DNA of 34,036 nucleotides from Clostridia bacterium (GCA_024404755.1 JAKSPN010000005.1:1-34036), one strand, 5' to 3'; shown: positions 17,718-27,600, counted from the stretch's first letter. The notes: generated by a model from the sequence alone, not told the origin. Made by a program: numbers and translations.

Positions 17718-19142
17718 TTACTCCTTTCCGTTCCAGCAATAGGTACACAGGTCTTCCGCGGGAAGACCGATGGCTTTAATCACGTTTTCGAGCGATTGGA
17801 ATTCGAGCGAGGCAAAATGGAATTTTTCGCAAATCGCCTCGCGCAGTTTCTTGCCGCGCTCGGAATAACTGTCGGCATATTCGTCGATATGCTTCTCGCC
17901 CTCTTCGCCCTCTAACTCAAAGATAACGCGGCGGGCGAGCAGTTCCATATCCCCCGTTGCGCGGGAGAAATTGAGGTATTTACAACCGTACATAATCGGC
18001 GGGCAGGCTGAGCGCATATGCACCGCTTTGGCGCCGCTTTCATAGAGGAAATCCACCGTTTCTTTCAGTTGCGTGCCGCGAACGATGGAATCATCCACAA
18101 ACAGAAGTTCCTTGTTTTCGACAAGTTCCCGCACGGGAATCTGTTTCATCTTGGCGATTTTCTCGCGCTCCACTTGGCGGGTGGGCATAAAACTCCGCGA
18201 CCAGGTGGGCGTGTATTTGATGAACGCCCGCGCAAACGGCACGCGGCTGTGGTTGGCATACCCGATGGCGTGAGGCGTGCCGGAATCGGGCACACCGCCG
18301 ACGTAATCGAGCCCGTCGCACACGCCGAACAGTTCGTCAATTTCGGCGAGCAGTTCCCCGTTGCGATAGCGCATCACTTCCACGTTGACACCCTCGTAGG
18401 TGGACGTGGGATAGCCGTAGTAACTCCAAAGGAACGAGCAAATGCGTTTTTTCTTGCCGGGCGCGACCAACTGCGTTTCTTTTTCCGCGGTCAGTTCCAC
18501 CACTTCGCCCGGACCGAGTTCGCGCACCGGTTCAAAGCCGAGTTTTTGGAACGCGAACGACTCGAACGCCACGGCGTAGCCATCCTCCCGCTTGCCGATG
18601 GCAACGGGAAGCCGCCCGAGCGCATCGCGCGCGGCAATCAGCGCGCCGTCCTCTTTCAAAATGAGAATAGACGCCGTGCCGTCGATGGATTTTTGGGCAA
18701 ACTGAACACCCTCGGCAAAGTTGCTCTTTTGGTTGATGAGCGCGGCAACCAATTCGGTGCCGTTCACCTTGCCGCCGGTCATCGAGTCGAAATGTCCGCC
18801 CGAAAAGGACAGATACTGTTTAATCAGTTCCTCGAAATTGTTGATAACCCCCACCACGCTGATGGCGTAAGTGCCGAGGTTCGAGCGAATGAGCAACGGT
18901 TGCGGGAACGTGTCGCTGATGACACCGATAGCGGACGTGCCATGCATTTCGTCAAAGATATGCTCGAATTTAGTGCGGAACGGGGCGTTACCGATATGGT
19001 GAATCTTGCGCTGAAGCCCGATTTCCGCGTCATACGCCGCCATACCGCCGCTGTACGTTCCGAGGTGCGAATGGTAGTCCGTTCCGAAAAACACGTCGGC
19101 AAGACAGTCGTTTTTGGATGCGATTCCGAAAAATCCTCCCAT
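17718..19142 (-). CDS. purF: Amidophosphoribosyltransferase-like PurF lacking the catalytic N-terminal Cys
   Basis: The fold and position say PurF, which makes phosphoribosylamine from PRPP. The PRPP loop [18 protein letters not shown] (about residues 346-363) is intact, and cysteines at about 235, 380 or 387, 466 and 469 match the Fe-S ligands of Bacillus-type PurF. The protein, however, begins [13 protein letters not shown]: the residue that should be the glutaminase nucleophile Cys is Gly. In the region where the family has a His-Asn-Gly oxyanion motif, this protein reads [11 protein letters not shown]. The start is secure: the ATG at 19142 has GGAGG 7 nt upstream and no plausible propeptide start. 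I infer an ammonia-dependent enzyme or one served by a separate ammonia source. It lies between purC and purM. Confidence 0.88.
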   Translation of the reverse strand: MGGFFGIASKNDCLADVFFGTDYHSHLGTYSGGMAAYDAEIGLQRKIHHIGNAPFRTKFEHIFDEMHGTSAIGVISDTFPQPLLIRSNLGTYAISVVGVINNFEELIKQYLSFSGGHFDSMTGGKVNGTELVAALINQKSNFAEGVQFAQKSIDGTASILILKEDGALIAARDALGRLPVAIGKREDGYAVAFESFAFQKLGFEPVRELGPGEVVELTAEKETQLVAPGKKKRICSFLWSYYGYPTSTYEGVNVEVMRYRNGELLAEIDELFGVCDGLDYVGGVPDSGTPHAIGYANHSRVPFARAFIKYTPTWSRSFMPTRQVEREKIAKMKQIPVRELVENKELLFVDDSIVRGTQLKETVDFLYESGAKAVHMRSACPPIMYGCKYLNFSRATGDMELLARRVIFELEGEEGEKHIDEYADSYSERGKKLREAICEKFHFASLEFQSLENVIKAIGLPAEDLCTYCWNGKE

Positions 19143-19175
19143 GGGATTTCCTCCGTTTCAGATAGTAGAAAAGAA

Positions 19176-19862
19176 TTAGGCGAAGAACAGTTTGGAAAGG
19201 GTCATCGGGTCGATGTATTCGCCGTTCTTGTACACGCGCATATTGCCGGACGCGATTTCGTCGATGAGCATCACGTTGCCGTCCGCATCGTAGCCGAACT
19301 CGAATTTGATGTCATACAGCACAAGGCCTTTTTCCGCTAAATCGTCCGCGACGATTTTGGTGATTTGCTGGGTCATCACTTTGATGTCGTCATACTGTTT
19401 CGCGGTCATCACGCCGAGGTCCACAAGACCGTCTTTGGTGACCAGCGGGTCGCCTTTTTCGTCGTTTTTGAAGGTCGTCTCGACGTAGGCGGGCAAATCC
19501 GCGCCCTCTTCGCAGTAGTCGCTGTAACGGCGATAGAAACTACCGACCGCTTTGTAGCGGCAGATGACTTCGAGGCCTTTACCAAACACTTTCGCCGGAA
19601 GCACTTCCATGGTGGTATCCGCGAGGTCAGCGGAAACGTAGTGGGTTTTGATACCGGCGGCGTTGACTTTTTCGAAGAAATAGATGGACATACGCAGGTT
19701 CACGTCGCCCACGCCTTCGATGGTCAAACCGACGGAGTTCTCGCCGGGATCGAACACACCGTCTTTGCCGGTGCAGTCATCTTTGAATTTGAGCAAATAG
19801 TTGCCGTTGTCCAGAGCATAGACGTTTTTGGTTTTGCCGGTGTACACGAGTTTGTTTCCCAT
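19176..19862 (-). CDS. purC: Phosphoribosylaminoimidazole-succinocarboxamide synthase
   Basis: This cytoplasmic enzyme joins CAIR and aspartate, with ATP, to give SAICAR. The N-terminus [20 protein letters not shown], the stretch [14 protein letters not shown] and [20 protein letters not shown] are recognisable PurC segments, followed by [18 protein letters not shown]. Length (228) is normal. The ATG at 19862 has AAAGGAG about 10 nt upstream. It follows purE by 46 bp. The next pathway enzyme, PurB, is not encoded in this window. Confidence 0.95.
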   Translation of the reverse strand: MGNKLVYTGKTKNVYALDNGNYLLKFKDDCTGKDGVFDPGENSVGLTIEGVGDVNLRMSIYFFEKVNAAGIKTHYVSADLADTTMEVLPAKVFGKGLEVICRYKAVGSFYRRYSDYCEEGADLPAYVETTFKNDEKGDPLVTKDGLVDLGVMTAKQYDDIKVMTQQITKIVADDLAEKGLVLYDIKFEFGYDADGNVMLIDEIASGNMRVYKNGEYIDPMTLSKLFFA

Positions 19863-19908
19863 TGTTGATCGACTCCTTTTATGTAGTTAGGGTTTATAAC
19901 AAACGATT

Positions 19909-20397
19909 TTACAGCCGCGCCGCAATGCCCGCATCTTTTTCGAGCACCGCTTCCGCATCGGCTTTGCGCTTCGCATCCAACTTTGCGGCGAGGGCTTCAT
20001 CCTCCACCGCAAGGATTTGGGCACAAAGCAAAGCGGCATTGACTCCTCCGTTGAGCGCGACCGTCGCCACCGGGATTCCGGAGGGCATTTGAACCGTCGC
20101 CAAGAGAGCGTCAATGCCGTCAAGGGCGCCACCTTTACAGGGAATACCCACCACCGGCAGGGTGGTGTTGGCGGCGATGGCCCCCGCCAGGTGAGCCGCC
20201 ATTCCCGCGGCGGCAATAATCGCACCGAAACCGTTCTTGCGGGCATTCACCGCAAAGTCGCGGGCCTGCTCGGGGGTGCGGTGCGCCGAATACACGTGAA
20301 CTTCGTAGGGAATTCCCAAGCCGTCCAGCGTGCTCGTTGCTTTTTGGATGATGGGCAGGTCGCTGTCGCTGCCCATAACAATACCGATTTTTTTCAT
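19909..20397 (-). CDS. purE: 5-(carboxyamino)imidazole ribonucleotide mutase / AIR carboxylase PurE
   Basis: This 162-residue cytoplasmic enzyme forms CAIR. KKIGIVMGSDSDLPIIQKA and VYSAHRTPEQARDFA are the nucleotide- and carboxylate-binding motifs. The segment AAAGMAAHLAGAIA followed by VQMPSGIPVATVALNGGVNA differs from the AGGAAHLPG and RGIPVGT wording of class I PurE. It resembles the class II type, which uses CO2 directly and needs no PurK; this is from memory of the families. No purK lies in the window. I chose ATG 20397 with AAGGAGG 8 nt upstream; the open frame extends to 20565 but through the riboswitch. It is first in the purine operon. Confidence 0.95.
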   Translation of the reverse strand: MKKIGIVMGSDSDLPIIQKATSTLDGLGIPYEVHVYSAHRTPEQARDFAVNARKNGFGAIIAAAGMAAHLAGAIAANTTLPVVGIPCKGGALDGIDALLATVQMPSGIPVATVALNGGVNAALLCAQILAVEDEALAAKLDAKRKADAEAVLEKDAGIAARL

Positions 20398-20420
20398 CGA
20401 AAAACCTCCTTGTTTCAATT

Positions 20421-20469
20421 CAAAAAACAAAAGGACGCACGTAGTCCTGTACAAGGTCAACGTGCGCCC
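20421..20469 (-). terminator. Riboswitch-controlled terminator before purE
   Basis: On the minus strand GGGCGCACG (20461-20469) pairs with the complementary arm at 20433-20441, allowing a G-U, and is followed by TTTTGTTTTTTG. Its 5' arm overlaps the 3' side of riboswitch helix P3 (20466-20469), so aptamer folding and termination exclude each other. Confidence 0.88.
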
Positions 20470-20556
20470 AGACGGTCGGCTGTAAAGTGGGGTAACTTTA
20501 CCCCTCACTCTTTGATCCTCCGCGGTGCTCCGCGATATTCCGTCAGTCACAAAGAG
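20466..20556 (-). promoter_or_regulatory. ZTP (pfl) riboswitch aptamer
   Basis: Minus-strand leader of purE. P1 is CTCTTTG (20550-20556) with CAAAGAG (20508-20514). Inside P1, GTGACTGACGG precedes P2, CGCGG-AGCA-CCGCG (20521-20534), and then GGAGGAT. A variable linker hairpin GGGGTAAC..TTTACCCC lies at 20489-20504. The P3 segment GCCGACCGTCTGGGC (20466-20480) carries the family core CCGnCTGGGC. The pseudoknot GACGG (20540-20544) with CCGTC (20471-20475) is perfectly complementary although both halves differ from the usual GGCG/CGCC, which is covariation. The family binds ZMP/ZTP, which accumulates when 10-formyl-THF is low, and turns genes on; the operon's content agrees. Confidence 0.92.
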
Positions 20557-20576
20557 CGCTTTCAAATGACATATTC

Positions 20577-20605
20577 AGTATATCAAAAAAGCGCTTTTAA
20601 GTCAA
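20577..20605 (-). promoter_or_regulatory. Sigma-A promoter of the purine operon
   Basis: Minus-strand -35 TTGACT (20600-20605), exact 17-nt spacer, -10 TATACT (20577-20582). Predicted transcription start near 20570, about 14 nt before riboswitch P1. The spacer contains the palindrome AAAAGCGCTTTT. Confidence 0.85.
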
Positions 20606-20625
20606 GCGAAGAACGCACCTTTTTG

Positions 20626-21696
20626 TCAATTTTTTTCTTCCGCTTCGCAGTACACGCAACGGCGGGTTTTTCCGTCAGCGGAAATCTTAAAGCGGTGGGC
20701 AAGTTCCTGCTCGTTCGAGGTGATACACCGCGGATTGGCGCAATGGCCGCCCTCCTCGCCCATCTCGTTTTCGTAAGGCAGGTCGCGCTCGGCGAGCAGT
20801 TTAAGAATCAGCGCCATACGCATATATTTGCCGTTTTTTACTTGCTCAAAATAGCAGGCGCGCAGGTCGTCGTCCACTTTCACGCTGATTTCGTTCACGC
20901 GCGGCAGCGGATGAAGCACACAGCAGTCGTCGGCGGCTTTTTGCATCTTTCCCTCGGTCAGCACGTACACGTCTTTTAAGCGTTCGTACACCGCGGGGTC
21001 GTCAAACCGTTCGCGCTGAATGCGAGTCATATAGAGAATATCGAGGTCGGGAAGCGCTTCTTCGAGCGAGGCGGTTTCACGATACTGCAAGCCGCTTTTT
21101 TCGATGACCTCGCTCTTAACATAGTCGGGCAGGCGCAGTTCTTCGGGCGAAATCAGCACGAATTCCACCCCCGGATACCGCGACAGCGCGCCGATGAGCG
21201 AATGGACGGTGCGGCCGTATTTGAGGTCGCCGCACAGTCCCACTTTCAGGTCGGAAAACCGCCCTTTTTGGCGGTGAATGGTCAAAAGATCCGCGAGCGT
21301 TTGGGTCGGGTGGCAATGGCCACCGTCGCCGGCGTTGATGACCGGAATGCGCGCGTTTTGCGCCGCCACCAGCGCCGAGCCCTCTTTCGGGTGGCGCATG
21401 GCGATAATATCCGCATAGCACCCGACGGTACGCGCGGTGTCGGCAATGCTCTCGCCCTTTTCGGTCGAGGAAGCGCCCGCACCGGACATGGACAGCACGC
21501 TGCCGCCGAGTTCCAGCATCGCCGCCTCGAAACTGAGCCGCGTGCGGGTGGACGGCTCGAAGAAAAGGGTGGCAAGTTTCTTGCCTTTACACGCCTCGGC
21601 GTACATTTCGGGGAATTCCAAAATGTTTTCCGCGGTGGCGATGAGTTCGTCGAGTTCCGCCACCGACAAATTCAAGGTGTCGATAAGACTTCTCAT
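20626..21696 (-). CDS. pyrB: Aspartate carbamoyltransferase with fused PyrI-like zinc tail
   Basis: This cytoplasmic enzyme joins carbamoyl phosphate and aspartate. ATLFFEPSTRTRLSFEAAML is the carbamoyl-phosphate loop, GDGGHCHPTQTLADLLTI the HPTQ motif, and VLHPLPRVNEIS the aspartate-site region. The catalytic fold ends near residue 300. After it comes a short tail with HCANPRCITSNEQE and RRCVYCEAEEKN: four cysteines (about 319, 324, 347, 350) spaced like the zinc domain of the PyrI regulatory chain. The PyrI allosteric nucleotide-binding domain is absent, and no pyrI lies in the window. I chose ATG 21696 with GGAG 9 nt upstream; the open frame to 21747 overlaps pyrE. It is the last gene of the pyrimidine operon. 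Confidence 0.92.
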   Translation of the reverse strand: MRSLIDTLNLSVAELDELIATAENILEFPEMYAEACKGKKLATLFFEPSTRTRLSFEAAMLELGGSVLSMSGAGASSTEKGESIADTARTVGCYADIIAMRHPKEGSALVAAQNARIPVINAGDGGHCHPTQTLADLLTIHRQKGRFSDLKVGLCGDLKYGRTVHSLIGALSRYPGVEFVLISPEELRLPDYVKSEVIEKSGLQYRETASLEEALPDLDILYMTRIQRERFDDPAVYERLKDVYVLTEGKMQKAADDCCVLHPLPRVNEISVKVDDDLRACYFEQVKNGKYMRMALILKLLAERDLPYENEMGEEGGHCANPRCITSNEQELAHRFKISADGKTRRCVYCEAEEKN

Positions 21697-21700
21697 ACCC

Positions 21701-22339
21701 TTACGCTCCAATCCAGCTTTCGTCCGAGGGGTTGTTGCGGAATGCAATCAGTTTTGCAATATCGGAAGCGGCAATGTAACCCTCCTCCGCGGCGACTTCG
21801 GCAATGGTGTCGAAGTTCGTCAGCGAGATGTTTTTGACGTTGGCGGCGGCGAGGCGGTCAAGCCCTTTTTGCATCCCGTAGGTGAAGATAGACACCACAC
21901 CAAGCACCTGTGCGCCCGCTTCGCGCAAGGCATCCACCACTTCAATCACACTGCCGCCGGTGGAGATAAGGTCTTCCACGACCACCACCTTCTGCCCCGC
22001 TTCGAGTTTGCCCTCAATGCGATTTTGGCGACCGTGGTCCTTGTTGCCGGAACGGACGTAACCCATCGGCATTTTAAGAATGTGACCGACAATCGCGGCG
22101 TGCGCGATACCGGCGGTGGACGTGCCCATCAGCACTTCCGCTTCGGGGTAATTTTCTTTAATGAGCGCGGCAAGCCCGTTTTCCACGTCATCCCGCACTT
22201 CCGGCGCGGTCAGCGTTAAACGGTTGTCGCAATAGACGGGGCTTTTAATGCCGCTTGCCCAGGTAAACGGCTCTTCCGGGCGGAAGAACACCGCTTTGAT
22301 TTTCAGCAAATCTTTCGCAATCACTTTGTTCCATTCCAT
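21701..22339 (-). CDS. pyrE: Orotate phosphoribosyltransferase
   Basis: This cytoplasmic enzyme joins orotate with PRPP to give OMP. FTWASGIKSPVYCDNRLTL is the N-terminal orotate-site signature, VLMGTSTAGIAHAAIVGHIL the central region and VVVVEDLISTGGSVIEVVDAL (PRPP loop) the phosphoribosyltransferase signature. Length (212) is normal. The ATG at 22339 follows GGAGGAAACGAAC. It stands between pyrF (13 bp upstream) and pyrB (4 bp downstream). Confidence 0.96.
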   Translation of the reverse strand: MEWNKVIAKDLLKIKAVFFRPEEPFTWASGIKSPVYCDNRLTLTAPEVRDDVENGLAALIKENYPEAEVLMGTSTAGIAHAAIVGHILKMPMGYVRSGNKDHGRQNRIEGKLEAGQKVVVVEDLISTGGSVIEVVDALREAGAQVLGVVSIFTYGMQKGLDRLAAANVKNISLTNFDTIAEVAAEEGYIAASDIAKLIAFRNNPSDESWIGA

Positions 22340-22352
22340 GTTCGTTTCCTCC

Positions 22353-23051
22353 TCAGTCTACAAATTCGTTAAGGCAGCGCTCATACGCCGCCACCGGATC
22401 GTCTGCCGCGGTAATCGGGCGGCCGACCACGATATAATCCGAGCCGATTTTTTTGGCTTCCGCCGGAGTCATCACGCGCTTTTGGTCGCCGATATCCCCG
22501 TCCGCAAACCGCACGCCGGGGGTAATCGTCAAAAACGCTTTGCCGCAGGTGTCGTGGACTTTTCCCGCTTCGAGCGGCGAGCAGACAACACCGTCCAACC
22601 CCGCGTCTTTCGCGTTTTTCGCGTAGTGCATCACGACTTGGTCAATCGGCTCTTTGATAAGCAAATCGTTCTCCATACTCTCTTGGTCGGTGGAGGTAAG
22701 TTGGGTCACCGCAATGAGCAGCGGGCGCGTGCCGTCGGGACGGGTCAAGCCCTCCACCGCGGCTTCCATCATCCGCTTTGTGCCCGCGGCGTGGAGGTTC
22801 GTGATATCCACGTCGAGCCGCGACAGCACCGCCATCGACTTTTTGACGGTGTTCGGAATGTCGTGGAGTTTAAGGTCGAGGAAAATCTTATGTCCCCGTG
22901 CTTTGAGTTCGCGCACAATCGCCGGACCCTCGGCATAAAACAACTCCATTCCGATTTTCACAAACGGCTTTTTGCCGGTAAATTTGTCCAAAAACGCATA
23001 GGTCTGTTCGGCGGACGCAAAGTCGCACGCCACAATCACGTCTTTTCCCAT
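22353..23051 (-). CDS. pyrF: Orotidine-5'-phosphate decarboxylase, type 1
   Basis: This cytoplasmic beta-barrel enzyme decarboxylates OMP to UMP. DVIVACDFASAEQTYAFLDK opens the barrel. FLDLKLHDIPNTVKKSMAVL holds the catalytic Asp-x-Lys-x-x-Asp motif. VTPGVRFADGDIGDQKR-type text (ITPGVRFADGD) and DYIVVGRPITAADDPVAAY form the phosphate-binding end. Length (232) fits the short family. I chose ATG 23051 with AAAGGAG 6 nt upstream; the alternative TTG at 23057 overlaps the pyrD stop. It follows pyrD by 2 bp. Confidence 0.96.
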   Translation of the reverse strand: MGKDVIVACDFASAEQTYAFLDKFTGKKPFVKIGMELFYAEGPAIVRELKARGHKIFLDLKLHDIPNTVKKSMAVLSRLDVDITNLHAAGTKRMMEAAVEGLTRPDGTRPLLIAVTQLTSTDQESMENDLLIKEPIDQVVMHYAKNAKDAGLDGVVCSPLEAGKVHDTCGKAFLTITPGVRFADGDIGDQKRVMTPAEAKKIGSDYIVVGRPITAADDPVAAYERCLNEFVD

Positions 23052-23053
23052 AA

Positions 23054-23962
23054 TCAAGCTCCTTTTATGATATCCGAAAGGTTTTCAATGCCGTACTGCG
23101 CCATCACGCGCGGCAAATCCGCGATAATGTCGCGGCAGGCAAACGGGTTTATGAGGTTCGCGGCACCGATTTCCACCGCGGTCGCGCCGGCGAGCATCAT
23201 TTCCACCACGTCTTCCGCAGAGGAAACGCCGCCCATACCGATAACGGGGATATCCACCGCGTGCGCCACTTGGTACACCATCCGCACCGCCACCGGGAAA
23301 ATCGCCGGGCCGGAAAAGCCGCCCATTTTGTTGGCGATGACCGGCTTTTTGGTCTTTAAGTCAATCCGCATCCCGAGCAGGGTGTTGATTAAACTGATAC
23401 CGTCCGCACCCGCCGCTTCGCACGCTTTGGCGATGGCGACGATATCGGTCACGTTGGGCGACAGTTTCACGATGACGGGCTTCGTTGTCACCGCTTTGAC
23501 CGCTTTGGTCACTTCCGCCGCGGCTTCGGGGTTTGTACCGAAACTCATCCCGCCGCCGTGGACGTTCGGGCAGCTGACGTTGACTTCGAGCCAGCCGACT
23601 TGCGGCTCTTTATCGAGTTTTTCGCAGGTGAAAGCGTAATCGTCCACCGAAAAGCCGGAGACGTTCGCCATCACGGGCTTATGAAAGCACGCTTTCAGTT
23701 TCGGCAGTTCTTCCGCGATGACCTTATCCACGCCGGGGTTTTGCAGTCCCACCGCGTTGATCATACCGGCGGTGCATTCCGCGATACGCGGAGTCGGGTT
23801 GCCGAAACGCGGATCTTTGGTCGTCCCCTTAAACGAGAACGTGCCGAGGCAGTTGATATCGTACAGTTCGGCGAATTCATAGCCGAAGCCGAACGTACCG
23901 GAGGCGGGAATCACGGGGTTGTCAAGCGTGATTCCGCAGAGATTCACACTCATTTTTCCCAT
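23054..23962 (-). CDS. pyrD: Dihydroorotate dehydrogenase B, catalytic subunit
   Basis: This FMN-dependent cytoplasmic enzyme oxidises dihydroorotate to orotate. It is the class 1B form that works with PyrK and passes electrons to [22 protein letters not shown] is the N-terminal signature. [20 protein letters not shown] carries the catalytic Cys region, [20 protein letters not shown] follows, and [20 protein letters not shown] marks the phosphate-binding FMN site. Length (302) is normal. I chose ATG 23962 with GGAGGAG 6 nt upstream; it overlaps the pyrK end by 13 bp, consistent with coupled synthesis of a 1:1 complex. Confidence 0.96.
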   Translation of the reverse strand: MGKMSVNLCGITLDNPVIPASGTFGFGYEFAELYDINCLGTFSFKGTTKDPRFGNPTPRIAECTAGMINAVGLQNPGVDKVIAEELPKLKACFHKPVMANVSGFSVDDYAFTCEKLDKEPQVGWLEVNVSCPNVHGGGMSFGTNPEAAAEVTKAVKAVTTKPVIVKLSPNVTDIVAIAKACEAAGADGISLINTLLGMRIDLKTKKPVIANKMGGFSGPAIFPVAVRMVYQVAHAVDIPVIGMGGVSSAEDVVEMMLAGATAVEIGAANLINPFACRDIIADLPRVMAQYGIENLSDIIKGA

Positions 23963-24684
23963 AAAATCTCCTCCTTTTCGAGCACCGGCCCGTCTTTGCA
24001 GATACGCTTGTAGCCGGTAATCGTTTTGCACGAGCAACCCATACACGCGCCGAAACCGCACCCCATCCGTTCTTCAAAACTGAACTGGCCGGAGGTGTTC
24101 GTCGCTTTATACACGGCTTTGAGCATCAGCTCGGGGCCGCAGGTGTAGAAATAGTCGTAAGTTTCGGGAAGCGCATCGGTCACGAAGCCCTTTTTGCCGT
24201 ACGAGCCGTCGGCGGTAGCAACCGTCACGGTTGCGCCGAGCGCCTTGAACTCGTCTTCAAAGAAGATTTCGTCCGCTTTGTTAAAGCCAAGCACCACCGA
24301 CACGGTTTTGCCCGCTTTCAGCAGGTTTTTCGCAAGCAGATACAGCGGCGGCACACCGACACCGCCGCCGAGAAGCAGTACCCGCTCCCCCGCTTTGGTT
24401 TCGTCGTAGCCGTTGCCAAGCCCCGAAAGCACGTCCACTGTGTCGCCGACTTGCATTTCGCTCATCTGCCGCGTTCCCGCACCCACAACTTTATACACAA
24501 GCGTGAGTTCGTCACCGTTCACGTCACAGACGGAAATCGGGCGGCGCAGGAATTTGCCGGACAGTTGCACGTTCACAAACTGCCCAGCAGAGGTAATCGC
24601 GGACGTGTCGCCGAAAAGCACCATTTTATAGACAAGGGCATTGAGCGCCGTATTTTCTTTTACGGTAAAAAGTCCCTGTTTCAT
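23950..24684 (-). CDS. pyrK: Dihydroorotate dehydrogenase B, electron transfer subunit
   Basis: This FAD and 2Fe-2S protein connects PyrD to NAD+. [20 protein letters not shown] is the FAD-binding RxxS motif. [20 protein letters not shown] is the nucleotide-binding loop. The C-terminus [20 protein letters not shown] with ICKDGPV gives the four cysteines of the [2Fe-2S] cluster. Length (244) is normal. The ATG at 24684 has AAGGAG 8 nt upstream. It lies 10 bp after carB and overlaps pyrD. Confidence 0.96.
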   Translation of the reverse strand: MKQGLFTVKENTALNALVYKMVLFGDTSAITSAGQFVNVQLSGKFLRRPISVCDVNGDELTLVYKVVGAGTRQMSEMQVGDTVDVLSGLGNGYDETKAGERVLLLGGGVGVPPLYLLAKNLLKAGKTVSVVLGFNKADEIFFEDEFKALGATVTVATADGSYGKKGFVTDALPETYDYFYTCGPELMLKAVYKATNTSGQFSFEERMGCGFGACMGCSCKTITGYKRICKDGPVLEKEEILWEK

Positions 24685-24694
24685 TACGTTCTCC

Positions 24695-27600
24695 TTACGC
24701 GTCGATAGTGGAAATGGTCAGCGTGGTCTCTTCGAGCACGTCGAGCAGCACGTTGACCGTGTCGAGCGATGTGAACATCGTCACGTTGTTTTCGGTCGCC
24801 AAGCGGCGAATCTGCATACCGTCGCTCACCTGACCGGTCGCGCCGATGTCGCGGGTGTTGATAACGTAGGCGATATGACCTTGGCGCAGCGAGGTCGGAA
24901 TCTCGTCCGGATCGTCGCTGATTTTTTTCAGCACGTGGGTGCGGATACCGTTGTCTTTCAGGAACTGCGCCGTGCCGGCGGTCGCCTCGATGTTGAATCC
25001 GAGGTTATAGAAGCGGCGAATCAGCGGCAACGCCTCCGCTTTGTCTTTGTCCGAAACGGTCACGAACACCGTACCGTAGTTTTGCAGGTGGGTGCCGGAC
25101 GCTTGCAGCGCTTTATACAGCGCGCGGTTGAGTTTGTTATCGTAGCCGATGGCTTCGCCGGTGGATTTCATTTCCGGCGAGAGGTAGGCATCAAGCCCTT
25201 TAATCTTGTTAAAACTGAACACCGGCACTTTCACGTAGAAGCGTTTTTTCTCGTCCGGATACACGTCGAAGATGCCCTGCTCTTTAAGGGATTTGCCGAG
25301 GATAACCTCGGTTGCGATATCCGCCAAGCTGTACCCCGTCGATTTCGAGAGGAACGGCACGGTACGGGACGAGCGCGGGTTCACCTCGATGATGTACACG
25401 TTTTCGTCGTTATCGACGATGGATTGGATGTTGTACAGACCGACGATACCGATACCGAGACCGAGTTTTTTGGCGTATTGCAAAATCACGCCCTTGACTT
25501 TGTCCGAAATCGAGAACGCGGGATACACACTAATCGAGTCGCCGGAGTGGATACCGGTGCGCTCGACGAGTTCCATAATGCCGGGGATAAACACGTCGCG
25601 GCCGTCGCAAATCGCGTCCACCTCGACCTCTTTGCCCTGAATGTACTTATCGACAAGCACCGGCTTATCCGCGTCAATTTCGACGGCGGTTTTGAGGTAG
25701 TGGCGCAGTTGTTCTTCGTTCGCGACAATCTGCATGGCGCGGCCGCCGAGCACGAACGACGGGCGCACAAGCACCGGATAGCCGATTTCCGCGGCGGCGG
25801 CAACGCCGTCTTCAATCTTCGTAACGGCGCGGCCCTGCGGCTGCGGAATGTTGAGGTCTTGCAGGATTTTCTCGAAACTGTCGCGGTTTTCGGCGCGCTC
25901 AATGGCGGCGCAGTCGGTACCGATGATTTTGACCCCGCGATCCATCAGCGGCTGAGCGAGGTTAATCGCGGTCTGACCGCCGAGCGAAGCAATCACGCCG
26001 TCCGGCTGTTCAAAGTCGATAATCGCCATCACGTCTTCCGGCGTCAGCGGCTCAAAATAGAGTTTGTCCGCCGTCGTATAGTCGGTCGAGACGGTTTCGG
26101 GGTTGTTGTTGATGATAATGGCTTCGTAGCCGGCGCGTTTGATGGTCTGCACCGCGTGGACGGTGGAGTAGTCGAATTCGACACCCTGACCGATACGAAT
26201 CGGACCGGCACCGAGCACGATGATTTTCTTTTTATCGGTCAAGCGCGAGGCGTTTTCGCCGGTATAGGACGAATAGAGATAGGCGATGTATTTGCCGGTA
26301 TGCAGCGTGTCCACCATTTTGAAAATCGGCGTAATGCCGTTTTGTTTGCGTTTTTGGTAGACCTCGACTTCGGAAAGATTCCAAAGCGAAGCAATGTATT
26401 TATCCGAGAAACCGAGGATTTTCGCGGCTTTCAGCGTTTTCACGTCGTTGACGTTGGCTTTGAGCAGATTTTCCATTTCCACGATGCGCGCGAACGCTTC
26501 GAGGAACAGTTCGGTAATCGCGGTGATTTCGTGGATTTTTTCAATCGACACACCGCGGCGGAGTAGCGCGAACACAGCGTACAGCGTGTCGTCGCGGAAC
26601 ACTTTGATGTAGTCAAGCAGTTCATCGTCGCTCATCGTATCGAATTTCGGCATATAGAAGTGGCACACGCCGGTTTCGAGCGAGCGAACGGATTTGAGCA
26701 TACATTCTTCGAGGGTCGAGCCGATGCCCATCACTTCGCCGGTGGCTTTCATCTGCGTGCCGAGGGTGTTCGGCGCGTCCGCGAATTTGTCGAACGGGAA
26801 GCGCGGGAATTTCGCCACAATGTAGTCGAGCGACGGCTCAATCGCCGCCGTGCCGCCCGCGACAGGAATGTCTTTCAGCGCCATACCGAGCGCGATTTTC
26901 GCCGTAACGCGCGCAATCGGATAGCCGCTGGCTTTGGAGGCAAGCGCGGACGAACGGGACACACGCGGGTTGACTTCGATCAGGTAATATTTGCTCGAAT
27001 TCGGGTCGAGCGCGAACTGCACGTTGCAGCCGCCGGAGATTTTCAGTTCGCGGATGATTTTAATCGCGCTGTCGTTGAGCATTTTGAGGTCGTGGTCATT
27101 CAGCGACAAAATCGGCGCAACAACCACCGAGTCGCCGGTATGCACACCGACCGGGTCGACGTTTTCCATACCGCAAATGGTGATGGCGTTGTCGTCCGAG
27201 TCGCGCATCACCTCGAACTCGATTTCTTTATAGCCCTTGACACTCTTTTCAATCAGCACCTGATGCACCGGCGAGAGTTTGAACGCGTTGGTGCCGATTT
27301 CGATAAGTTCCGCCTCGTCGTTGGCAAAGCCGCCGCCCGTACCGCCGAGCGTAAACGCCGGACGAAGCACGACCGGATAGCCGATACGCGCTGCCGCGGC
27401 TTTGGCTTCTTCCAAATCGTAGGTGATTTCCGACGGAATCACCGGCTCACCGATGGATTCGCACATCTCTTTGAACAACTCGCGGTCTTCCGCGCGTTCG
27501 ATACTCTCGCTGGACGTGCCGAGCAGTTCAACACCGCACTCTTTGAGAATGCCTTTCTTTTCGAGTTGCATCGCAAGGTTAAGACCGGTTTGACCGCCGA

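Noticed and set aside
20398..20565. N-terminal extension of PurE
   Set aside because: The frame is open by chance through the riboswitch and terminator. The family starts at KKIGIVMGSDSD and the ribosome binding site sits right before 20397.
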